Positions 1-4,785 of a stretch of DNA of 6,482 nt are shown here, in pieces (the first letter of the stretch is position 1; every line of letters starts with the position of its first letter). A program made the position numbers and the translations under genes. A model generated the notes under the pieces. That model did no database searches, was not told the DNA's origin, and saw only the letters and a program-made list of their open reading frames with translations. The stretch is from Candidatus Woesearchaeota archaeon (GTDB lineage: Archaea > Nanobdellota > Nanobdellia > Woesearchaeales > UBA10216): contig DUGG01000025.1 in assembly GCA_013331515.1 (NCBI GenBank), positions 1 through 6,482 on the forward strand, in the 5' to 3' direction.

Positions 1-2
1 TA

Positions 3-1022
3 TTAAAGTCCGCCGCTATAAATGGCGGCCAGAATGGCCTCCGGCACCGGCCTGAAGGTGTGCTCCTTGTACGTTACCAGTGTCAGGTAGTTCTTAATCG
101 TGTGGGAAAATGTCCTTTTTATTTCCTTGATTGCCTTGTGCAGCATCAAGGGGCTCTCAACTGCGATGTAAGTGAGGAGGTCGTAGTCGCCAAGAGTCTT
201 CAGTATTTCCAGGACATGCTTGTCTGTTGCCGCGATGTCATGCAGCTTTGCCTCATCCTTCGCATTCAATGTGCGCAGGGTTGAGACGAACACGTAAAAG
301 CTGTAGCCAAGAATGGAAAGGTTCACGATGGCAGCGAAATGCTTAATCACGCCTGAATCAAGCATCCTCCTGACCCTGTTATTCACCGTATCCGCATCAA
401 TGCCAAGCTCTGCCCCAACGTCATAATACGGCTTTCTGGCATCTGGAGCAAGCGCCTTCAGGATTGCCAGGTCCTTTTCGTCAATTTCGGCTGTTCCTGA
501 CGCTCTTGGCTTCTCCTCCTCGTAAAAAATGTCTGGCAGGTATGGGCTTGAATACCGTTCAAGCACTGTAAGCTTGTCTTCCTCAAGAATCACGCCTGAA
601 AACAGGTCATCGATCTCCCTCAGGAACCTGTTAAAATCCTCAATCGTCCTTGCCACCAGCGAAACCTCAAAATCCCACCGGTCGTTGAACTCCAGCACCC
701 TTGTTACGTTTTTGTGCGATACCAGGTATGAAAGCATCTCTTTTCTTTTCTCCTCAGGCTCCTCGGATACAAGCAGGAACAGGTGAAACGTGTAAAATCC
801 AAGCTTCTTGAAGTCAACTATCGGCGCAAACCCGACAATGGCTCCCTGCCGCTGCATCCTTTCAATCCTGTAAGAGACGGCATCCCTCGATAACTGGGCC
901 TTTTTCGCAATGCTGCTGGCAGGCGCCCTGGCGTTCCTGACAAGCAGCGATAGTATCTTCCTGTCCTTGACGTCAAGCTTGACCGTCTTCTCGGTTGGCT
1001 CAATGCGGGATAATTTTATCAT
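3..1022 (-). CDS. Tandem Lrp/AsnC-family transcriptional regulator (HTH-RAM-HTH-RAM), regulator A
   Basis: This 339-residue protein is two Lrp/AsnC regulators joined in one chain, about twice the usual 150-residue length. The first AsnC-type winged HTH is at about residues 17-62 (DVKDRKIL start, recognition helix near SRDAVSYRIERM). A RAM-like alpha/beta domain follows at about 72-158, then an acidic linker at about 165-178. The second HTH is at about 180-226 (IDEKDLAIL, DADTVNNRVRRM) and the second RAM-like domain at about 233-325. Only the second RAM keeps the family GDYD turn (278-281); the first has NDRWDFEV at the matching place. Family knowledge says such proteins bind DNA as dimers or higher oligomers through palindromic sites and often sense amino acids or related ligands; the ligand here is unknown. 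The ATG start lies where transcription should begin, giving a leaderless message. It is divergent from the 1203-2184 gene set and is a paralogue of the protein at 4786-5760. Family is certain; targets are not. Confidence 0.93.
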   Translation of the reverse strand: MIKLSRIEPTEKTVKLDVKDRKILSLLVRNARAPASSIAKKAQLSRDAVSYRIERMQRQGAIVGFAPIVDFKKLGFYTFHLFLLVSEEPEEKRKEMLSYLVSHKNVTRVLEFNDRWDFEVSLVARTIEDFNRFLREIDDLFSGVILEEDKLTVLERYSSPYLPDIFYEEEKPRASGTAEIDEKDLAILKALAPDARKPYYDVGAELGIDADTVNNRVRRMLDSGVIKHFAAIVNLSILGYSFYVFVSTLRTLNAKDEAKLHDIAATDKHVLEILKTLGDYDLLTYIAVESPLMLHKAIKEIKRTFSHTIKNYLTLVTYKEHTFRPVPEAILAAIYSGGL

Positions 1023-1043
1023 AATAACCCTAAAAACTAATTA

Positions 1044-1060
1044 TTATATAAAACTTTCGG
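1044..1060 (-). promoter_or_regulatory. BRE/TATA promoter of regulator A
   Basis: Read on the minus strand, a purine-rich BRE (CCGAAAG, 1054-1060) abuts a TATA box (TTTTATATAA, 1044-1053). The TATA centre is about 26 bases upstream of the ATG at 1022, so the transcript should start at or within a base or two of the start codon. No Shine-Dalgarno sequence is present, which fits a leaderless mRNA. Confidence 0.7.
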
Positions 1061-1077
1061 AAAAAGCGCATTTTCCG
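1058..1077. promoter_or_regulatory. 20-bp near-perfect palindrome, putative Lrp operator
   Basis: The sequence is symmetric about 1067/1068: CGGAAAA(A)GC pairs with GC(A)TTTTCCG, nine of ten base pairs matching, with an A/A mismatch at 1065/1070. It overlaps the BRE of regulator A and lies about 11 bp from the nearest possible TATA box of the divergent genes. Archaeal Lrp proteins commonly repress their own promoters by binding palindromes at the BRE/TATA. This is therefore a good candidate autoregulatory, possibly bidirectional, operator. Binding itself is inferred. Confidence 0.5.
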
Positions 1078-1087
1078 GTAGTAAATT

Positions 1088-1130
1088 CTTTATAGTTGCC
1101 AATCAAACATCACTATTTAGTAATAAATAA
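1088..1130 (+). promoter_or_regulatory. Candidate promoter region of the 1203-2184 gene set
   Basis: Two A/T-rich boxes could serve: CTTTATAG at about 1088-1095 (predicted start near 1118) and TAATAAATAA at about 1121-1130 (predicted start near 1150). Neither has a convincing BRE, so the choice is open. Either gives a leader of roughly 50-85 bases before the ATG at 1203. The leader contains a weak 5-bp stem (GGTGT 1143-1147 with ACACC 1176-1180) and ends in the ribosome-binding site at 1190-1196. Confidence 0.4.
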
Positions 1131-1189
1131 TGGTTGGAGTGTGGTGTAAAGACAGACTGCAGGACAGGTATGATAACACCGATAATACT

Positions 1190-1196
1190 GAGGTGA
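1190..1196 (+). promoter_or_regulatory. Strong ribosome-binding site GAGGTGA
   Basis: GAGGTGA is complementary to the archaeal 16S rRNA 3' end and lies six bases before the ATG at 1203. It decides that start over the earlier out-of-frame ATG at 1130. The longer string TGAGGTGAAC recurs before the gene at 5890. Confidence 0.65.
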
Positions 1197-1202
1197 ACAA
1201 AA

Positions 1203-1406
1203 ATGGCGGAAATAGCGAAGGTTGGTTTGGACAGAGTCAGTGGCCTGCTCATGGCATATTCTCCCGGAATAAGCATTGGTGGCCGGTTTTCAAATCCTGC
1301 CGGGACTGATGGGCTGTGTTCGATGTCCCGGATTCCAAACCCGGGAAACTGTGAGCGTTACGTTCGGATGCCCAGTTTAAAAATCAGCTATAGGGAGGGT
1401 GTTTAA
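1203..1406 (+). CDS. Small hypothetical protein (67 aa)
   Basis: I do not recognise this 67-residue product. The main support is its start: an ATG six bases after a strong GAGGTGA, as the first reading frame of a compact gene set divergent from regulator A. The sequence is rich in Gly, Ser, Pro and Arg, has two cysteines (near residues 39 and 50), and shows no convincing membrane segment or known motif. Its stop codon lies two bases before the ATG at 1408, and the next gene's ribosome-binding site is inside its last codons, as expected for translational coupling. A different 59-codon frame (1130-1309) overlaps it, so which frame is translated, if either, is uncertain. It could be a leader peptide, a small real protein or a chance frame. 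Confidence 0.45.
   Translation: MAEIAKVGLDRVSGLLMAYSPGISIGGRFSNPAGTDGLCSMSRIPNPGNCERYVRMPSLKISYREGV
1392..1398 (+). promoter_or_regulatory. Ribosome-binding site GGGAGGG for the 1408 gene
   Basis: GGGAGGG ends nine bases before the ATG at 1408. It immediately abuts the in-frame GTG at 1399, so that GTG cannot use it and the ATG is the better start. Confidence 0.6.
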
Positions 1407-1407
1407 G

Positions 1408-1770
1408 ATGGTATCACGAGAATTTATCATCGGTGCAGTTATGCTAGTTGGAGGCATAGTAACGGTGGTGCCGTATGGCAACGCAACCAGCTTCCCCGAA
1501 CTGCATTACAACGCCCGGATTGGGGATGAGCATGTGCAATTCAAGGAATCGCCATGGAACGGGAACAGGAGCACTCTGGCCGTAACAGGTCCTGATGGCA
1601 CAGTGACTGAATACACGCTGAACGAAGACCACAAAACCAGGGGGCTTGGCCTTGAAAAAATTGTTGTAAAAAACGCCAGGGACGGAGCCACTGCGCCAAC
1701 CGACCCTCAAGCACAGGTCAAAGCCTATTTTGAAAAGGTACTGGCTGAGAATACAAAGAACTACAGGTGA
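1408..1770 (+). CDS. Small membrane-anchored or exported protein of unknown function (120 aa)
   Basis: Residues 1-5 (MVSRE) precede a hydrophobic stretch at about 6-22 (FIIGAVMLVGGIVTVVP), which looks like an N-terminal anchor or uncleaved signal. The remaining roughly 95 residues are polar and probably face outside. They contain a beta-rich pattern (YNARIGDEHVQF, then STLAVTGPDGTVTEYTL, then LEKIVVK) and a helical tail (about 100-118). From memory, short proteins of this build (N-terminal helix, then IGDEHV..F and L-V-DGT-EY strands) are common in DPANN archaeal genomes, but I know no assigned function. The gene sits between the 67-aa ORF and the 135-aa protein, whose ribosome-binding site overlaps its TGA stop, indicating co-translation. 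A GTG at 1399 would add three residues but lacks a ribosome-binding site. That it is a real gene is likely; its role is unknown. Confidence 0.75.
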   Translation: MVSREFIIGAVMLVGGIVTVVPYGNATSFPELHYNARIGDEHVQFKESPWNGNRSTLAVTGPDGTVTEYTLNEDHKTRGLGLEKIVVKNARDGATAPTDPQAQVKAYFEKVLAENTKNYR

Positions 1771-1771
1771 T
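1765..1771 (+). promoter_or_regulatory. Ribosome-binding site AGGTGAT overlapping the upstream stop
   Basis: AGGTGAT covers the TGA stop (1768-1770) of the preceding gene and ends five bases before the ATG at 1777. This arrangement fixes the start and indicates translational coupling of the two genes. Confidence 0.7.
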
Positions 1772-1776
1772 GTAAA

Positions 1777-2184
1777 ATGGCAATGGAAAACACAAGCGGA
1801 TATGGGTGCCTTAAAGAACTTGCAGGCAGGGTAAACCAGTACTGGACTGGCGAAATCAGCGCAGGTGGCCTTGCCGGAGCATGCACTCCGCAGCAATACG
1901 CTGTTGTCTGCGGGATGCTCGCCATGCACGCGGCCGACTTTGCAAAGTCAACGCGAAATGCAGTTGATTCTGCCATTGCTGAAGCGATGAGGGAAATCAG
2001 GCAGGATATAAAGTCGGCGCCGGGCGCAACATACCGGCAGCAGCTGCGCGTTGGATTGATGGACGCAGGAATTGAACTTGTCTGTGATGTCGATTCAGGC
2101 GTCACCCAAAATGTAAAAGGGCTGCTTGAGCGGAAAGTAGGGGATTTTCAGGCGGCAATGAAGTCAATGTACGATGTGAAATAA
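1777..2184 (+). CDS. Hypothetical cytoplasmic helical protein (135 aa)
   Basis: I do not recognise a family. The protein appears mostly alpha-helical, with amphipathic stretches at about 41-79 (AVVCGMLAMHAADFAK through AIAEAMREIRQDIK) and about 110-132. It has four cysteines (11, 36, 45, 103) that are not spaced like a zinc finger. No signal or membrane segment is visible. The start is fixed by AGGTGAT overlapping the previous gene's stop, with a six-base gap between the two coding regions, so it is almost certainly co-expressed with the anchored protein before it. It ends in two adjacent stops (TAA TAG), and the TAG begins the first of two back-to-back hairpins. A structural or partner role for the anchored protein is possible but only a guess from position. 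Confidence 0.75.
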   Translation: MAMENTSGYGCLKELAGRVNQYWTGEISAGGLAGACTPQQYAVVCGMLAMHAADFAKSTRNAVDSAIAEAMREIRQDIKSAPGATYRQQLRVGLMDAGIELVCDVDSGVTQNVKGLLERKVGDFQAAMKSMYDVK

Positions 2185-2226
2185 TAGCGAATTTCGTTAA
2201 TTATCAAACATTTGCGAGATTCGCTA
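2185..2226. repeat. Hairpin element 1 (TAG...CTA, 12-bp stem)
   Basis: TAGCGAATTTCG (2185-2196) pairs with CGAGATTCGCTA (2215-2226): eleven Watson-Crick pairs and one G-T, around an 18-base A/T-rich loop. It begins immediately after the TAA stop of the upstream gene and is one base from hairpin element 2. It could be part of an RNA 3' end or leader, or a small palindromic repeat with TAG/CTA ends like the others in this window. Confidence 0.7.
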
Positions 2227-2227
2227 A

Positions 2228-2274
2228 ATAGCAGATTGCAAGCGAAAAGTTTTGTTATTTTTGCAATCTGCTAT
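2228..2274. repeat. Hairpin element 2 (14-bp perfect stem)
   Basis: ATAGCAGATTGCAA (2228-2241) is perfectly complementary to TTGCAATCTGCTAT (2261-2274) around a 19-base loop. The stem is too long and exact for chance in a window this size. It is separated by one base from hairpin element 1. It makes protein coding of 2212-2343 unlikely, although that stretch is open in the frame of the next gene. Confidence 0.8.
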
Positions 2275-2290
2275 AAGCAACAAAGCGATG

Positions 2291-2302
2291 AAAATATTTA
2301 TC
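2291..2302 (+). promoter_or_regulatory. Candidate TATA box of the 2344 gene
   Basis: AAAATATTTATC is centred about 26 bases before position 2323, giving a predicted leader of about 20 bases to the ATG at 2344. The preceding GCGATG is only a partial BRE. A GGAGGG at 2311-2316 would lie upstream of this transcript start and is 27 bases from the ATG, so it is probably not used for that start. Confidence 0.4.
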
Positions 2303-2343
2303 TGTGCATAGGAGGGAACATCAGCCAGAGAAAAACGTGCAGG

Positions 2344-2943
2344 ATGGATTGGACGACAAAGATGACAGCGCAACATGGTGGCAATCTCATTGAATGCATA
2401 GTGAAAATAACGGAAGCATACAGGGATAATGCTCAGAATCTCATGCATGCCCGCTTTGAAAGCGCTATGAGCGGGATGAGAGTATCTAGGCGTGCGCTTT
2501 GGGACTCCTTGGGAAACGACGCCTTTGAAACGCTTATCAGCCAGTATTTCACGGCCAATGCAGAGGTTGTCAGGTGCGCGCACGGCAAGGATTTGTGGGC
2601 AGAGCTTGCCAGGGTGGAATTGCAGTGCAGTGATGACCTTGAGGTGGGCTTTTACCGTTTTATTCCGGAAAAGCACAGGCAGAAATTCAAGCAGCCGAGC
2701 AAAGATGCGATATATCAGCAGACAATCATGGATGCGGCATCGGATGCGGCGTTCAACGACATGGCAAAACCTTACTTATACGGGCCTGAAGGGGTTTTCA
2801 GGGAGTCAGCGGATTTGCGAGGGGCTGATTTGCTGCGTAGAACCGCAGGCCTGCCCGAATGCAGAGAACAAGCAGAGCTTTTATTGAGGCAAATCATGCT
2901 CTACGGTAACCATGTGAGACCAGGGGTCATTGACAGTAACTAG
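2344..2943 (+). CDS. Hypothetical protein (199 aa)
   Basis: I do not recognise a family. The product is mostly helical and soluble, with no signal or membrane segment. Visible stretches include an amphipathic N-terminal part (about residues 10-60), an aromatic-basic patch near 105-120 (VGFYRFIPEKHRQKFKQ) and a helical C-terminal part (about 160-190, with an ADLRGADLLRRTAG stretch). The reading frame stays open back to a TTG at 2212, but that extension runs through hairpin 2 and part of hairpin 1. It gives an unconvincing N-terminus, so I chose the ATG at 2344. An alternative is the ATG at 2362. The 159-base gap and a candidate TATA box suggest it is transcribed separately from the 1203-2184 set. 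The neighbour on the other side is convergent, with a hairpin cluster between them. Confidence 0.7.
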   Translation: MDWTTKMTAQHGGNLIECIVKITEAYRDNAQNLMHARFESAMSGMRVSRRALWDSLGNDAFETLISQYFTANAEVVRCAHGKDLWAELARVELQCSDDLEVGFYRFIPEKHRQKFKQPSKDAIYQQTIMDAASDAAFNDMAKPYLYGPEGVFRESADLRGADLLRRTAGLPECREQAELLLRQIMLYGNHVRPGVIDSN

Positions 2944-2950
2944 CGGTAGC

Positions 2951-3033
2951 TTTGCTTCTTTTCCTTGTCAAGGAACGCAGGTCAGAAATTGGTGCAATTC
3001 TGCCATGCCGGAATGTGCGCATTAAATTCCGGC
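2951..3033. terminator. Hairpin cluster at a convergent junction, probable bidirectional terminator
   Basis: Three inverted repeats follow one another: TTCCTTG-T-CAAGGAA (2961-2975); CAGAAATTG with CAATTCTG (2983-3002, one bulged A, loop GTG); and GCCGGAAT with ATTCCGGC (3007-3014 and 3026-3033). The last spans the TAA stop of the minus-strand gene. A pyrimidine-rich run (TTTGCTTCTTTT, 2951-2962) follows the plus-strand stop and resembles an archaeal T-rich terminator. Position between converging genes fits termination in both directions. Confidence 0.5.
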
Positions 3034-4065
3034 TCTATTAAGTGACAGGTCTATGCTGTAAGAAGGCGTTCCATCGGCTATACTGCCGGTTTTGGCAGCG
3101 ATTTCAGGAAGCAGTTGGCTTGATATATAGTGCCTGATGAGTTCCTCGGGCATTTGGCCCTGCTGGCCGATAATTGCCTTGACTGTCACATGCTTGCTGG
3201 CCGCCTCTGACACTTTCGCCGCATTTAAGATTGTTTCCGGGCTTTCAGGCTTGTGCTCGCAGGCGTATTCAACCGTAAAAACAGGGCGTGCGTTAACCCT
3301 CGCAACGAGCCCTTCGTCAGGGCCGTCATCTGGCACCTGGCTGACGTAAACTTCTGCGGTAATGACTTGCGCAGCATCCCCTTCAGGTATGATGCCAATC
3401 AGCTTAATTTTAGGGTATAATATGTTTCGCTCAATGAGCAGGCTGTAACGCGGCACCAGGCCATCCACCCTCGGAAACTTGCCGACGAACCCATCCAGGC
3501 TTGGATGGTGCCTGACGGGGCTGCCGAACTGCACAACGTAAACCCTGTCTGGCTCAATAAGCTCATCTATTGCCTCAAGGTCAAAAAGCATAAGCTTCTG
3601 CCCGGGCCCCAAAAATCGGGAACGCCCAAGTTTTGGCTCCACCGCAGTATCAGGGCTGAGCAGCAAGTCCTGGATGTTGGCAGACGGTGGCAATGCAATC
3701 GGGGTAATCACCAACGCAAAGTCAGGAGGCAAAGCTTCACTGCCGGCTTCCAGGTACATCGCCTTGCCATTCCCGACAATCCTGCCAGCAACGTATTGCT
3801 TTTCACCATAAGCCAGAAATCCCGGGGCATAATCCGCAGGCAGCAACTGCTTGTTAACAATGCCAAAAGGCTCAACATCGGCAGATACAGATGGCCCAAA
3901 AGTCGTAATGCCTTCAAGAGTGGCATTGGCATCCGAGCCATGCATATGCCCAAGGAAATTCCCACCCAAAAATCCATCCTTGTCCTCACTAAGCCCGCGT
4001 TCCCTCCTGAAATCAGATTCGTCAAAAATCTGTGACAGGTTCATACTTACCCATTGCCTTGCCAT
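3022..4065 (-). CDS. Hypothetical protein (347 aa)
   Basis: I do not recognise this family. It is a soluble-looking protein with no signal peptide or membrane segment and one cysteine (269). The N-terminal 35 residues are charged, followed by a Gly/His-containing stretch (GGNFLGHMHG, about 34-43). The middle (about 85-265) alternates short hydrophobic strands with Pro/Gly turns, suggesting a beta-rich fold; for example RVYVVQFGSP near 174-183 and KIKLIGIIPEG near 219-229. The C-terminal 80 residues look more helical (ETILNAAKVSEAASKHVTV, MPEELIRHYISSQLLPEIA). The ATG at 4065 is five bases after GAAGGT on the minus strand, and a TATA box lies about 40 bases upstream, so this start is preferred over the ATG for residue 8. 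It is convergent with the 2344 gene and next to transposase remains, so lateral gain is possible. Confidence 0.75.
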   Translation of the reverse strand: MARQWVSMNLSQIFDESDFRRERGLSEDKDGFLGGNFLGHMHGSDANATLEGITTFGPSVSADVEPFGIVNKQLLPADYAPGFLAYGEKQYVAGRIVGNGKAMYLEAGSEALPPDFALVITPIALPPSANIQDLLLSPDTAVEPKLGRSRFLGPGQKLMLFDLEAIDELIEPDRVYVVQFGSPVRHHPSLDGFVGKFPRVDGLVPRYSLLIERNILYPKIKLIGIIPEGDAAQVITAEVYVSQVPDDGPDEGLVARVNARPVFTVEYACEHKPESPETILNAAKVSEAASKHVTVKAIIGQQGQMPEELIRHYISSQLLPEIAAKTGSIADGTPSYSIDLSLNRAGI

Positions 4066-4070
4066 TTTAA

Positions 4071-4076
4071 ACCTTC
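4071..4076 (-). promoter_or_regulatory. Ribosome-binding site GAAGGT of the 347-aa gene
   Basis: On the minus strand GAAGGT ends five bases before the ATG at 4065. It is a moderate match to the archaeal Shine-Dalgarno consensus and supports that start. Confidence 0.5.
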
Positions 4077-4100
4077 GGAAAGGCGTATTTGGAATCCCTC

Positions 4101-4118
4101 TATTTAAATGTTTCTACA
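4101..4118 (-). promoter_or_regulatory. BRE/TATA promoter of the 347-aa gene
   Basis: On the minus strand TGTAGAAA (4111-4118) precedes CATTTAAATA (4101-4110). The predicted transcript start is near 4079, leaving a leader of about 14 bases that includes the GAAGGT ribosome-binding site. Confidence 0.55.
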
Positions 4119-4138
4119 TTTGCTACTATTTGGTGGTT

Positions 4139-4144
4139 AAAAAA
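4139..4144 (-). terminator. Possible T-run terminator after the transposase remnant
   Basis: Six T residues on the minus strand lie about 45 bases past the transposase stop codon. Short T-runs can end archaeal transcription, but there is no other support. Confidence 0.25.
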
Positions 4145-4519
4145 TAGAAAGACTTATAAAGGAAGTTGCCCGTTGGGCTTTGTGTAATTAGTCCTTAATT
4201 TCACCTCCTTCACACACAGGCGTTTGACTTTCTACACAGAAGTTCGGCGTTATGCCAAGCTCGTGCATTTCCTGAATGACACAACAGATGTCATGGCACA
4301 GGATTTTACATGAAATTTCGTTCTGCTGCGCCATCCACGTCTTGCTACGGACAGCGTCACCGAACTTTGACTTAACCATGTGAAAGACGGTTTCGCTGTT
4401 GCTTCTCTTGTGGTAATGTTCCAAGAACTGTTCTTTGTTGTATTGGAAGTAATGCCACATTTTCTTCCAGATGGCTACTGTTTTGGGCTTGTCAGTGCTG
4501 CCTTCCTTGAAAGGAATAT

Positions 4520-4569
4520 AGAGAACTTTGAATAACCCCCTCGTTTATAACTCTTGTTCAAAGTTCTCT
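4520..4569. repeat. Hairpin element 3 (13-bp perfect stem) inside the transposase remnant
   Basis: AGAGAACTTTGAA (4520-4532) is perfectly complementary to TTCAAAGTTCTCT (4557-4569) around a 24-base loop. A T precedes the left arm, giving TAG at that end. The right-hand end is CTT rather than CTA. It directly abuts hairpin element 4, with which it shares the AACTTTG core. Confidence 0.75.
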
Positions 4570-4611
4570 TAGACAACTTTGCTATAGAACAGAAATAATC
4601 AAAGTTGTCTA
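4570..4611. repeat. Hairpin element 4 (TAG...CTA, 12-bp perfect stem) inside the transposase remnant
   Basis: TAGACAACTTTG (4570-4581) is perfectly complementary to CAAAGTTGTCTA (4600-4611) around an 18-base loop. The next base after hairpin 3 begins this one. Both arms partly coincide with sequence that still reads as transposase in one frame, so part of the stem may be original coding sequence copied in inverted form. Confidence 0.75.
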
Positions 4612-4785
4612 TATTCTCTTCACGGCTAAACCCTGCACAAACATACTTCCATTCATGGGAAGCCGGTCTTGAGCCGTTCCTTGTCCTTAATCACAGGATA
4701 CCTTGCTTAGCCGGTGGGTTGCAAGGCAATATGGCGATTTGGGCTTTGCGCTCCCCACAGCAGGCATAGTAAAAGGCTTCTACTC

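Larger units (their letters stand above)
4188..4785 (-). pseudogene. Degraded IS4-superfamily DDE transposase (DDE_Tnp_1 type)
   Basis: The 3' part (4529-4188) is intact and clearly a transposase C-terminus. From YIPFKEGSTDKPK it runs through WKKMWHYFQYN to HYHKRSNSETVFHMVK, an exact Y-(2)-R-(3)-E-(6)-K signature that supplies the catalytic Glu (codon at 4392-4394). It then continues to KFGDAVRSKT and VIQEMHELGI, the usual family ending. This frame is blocked by TAA at 4545-4547. Further upstream, family-like pieces appear in alternating frames: ACCGERKAQIA (about 4765-4733), RYPVIKDKERLKTGF (about 4703-4659) and HEWKYVCAGFSREENID (4657-4607). The last resembles the region of the second catalytic Asp but lacks the expected Asp-Lys. 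The N-terminus and first Asp are absent. Remains begin right after the stop of regulator B, and no terminal repeats are seen. The C-terminal identity is firm; the upstream reconstruction is moderately supported. Confidence 0.82.

Noticed and set aside
1326..1346. Short hairpin TCCCGG / CCGGGA
   Set aside because: Six-base arms within a possible coding frame; too short to support a role.
1399..1401. GTG as start of the anchored protein
   Set aside because: The ribosome-binding site GGGAGGG directly abuts it, leaving no spacing; ATG at 1408 fits.
1444..2105. Long minus-strand open frames (1444-1929, 1761-2105) opposite the small plus-strand genes
   Set aside because: They lie antisense to the coupled plus-strand genes, have no promoter or ribosome-binding site and unnatural composition; they are shadows.
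2185..2274. CRISPR array interpretation of the paired hairpins
   Set aside because: Only two units at each place, arms not identical, no direct repeat with constant spacing and no cas genes.
2224..2676. 150-codon minus-strand frame across the hairpins and the 199-aa gene
   Set aside because: Antisense to a better-supported gene, ends inside the hairpin pair, and its peptide shows no family features.
3505..4147. Plus-strand open frames (3505-4035, 3851-4147) opposite the 347-aa gene
   Set aside because: No start signals; the minus-strand gene has promoter, ribosome-binding site and better composition.
4503..4516. Inverted repeat TTCCTT-GA-AAGGAA
   Set aside because: Lies in sequence that codes for the conserved transposase YIPFKEG region, so it is explained by coding.
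4173..4748. Direct repeat TTGGGCTTTG at 4173-4182 and 4739-4748 as insertion-sequence ends or target duplication
   Set aside because: Only ten bases, not at matching positions relative to the transposase ends, and in direct rather than inverted orientation; could be chance.
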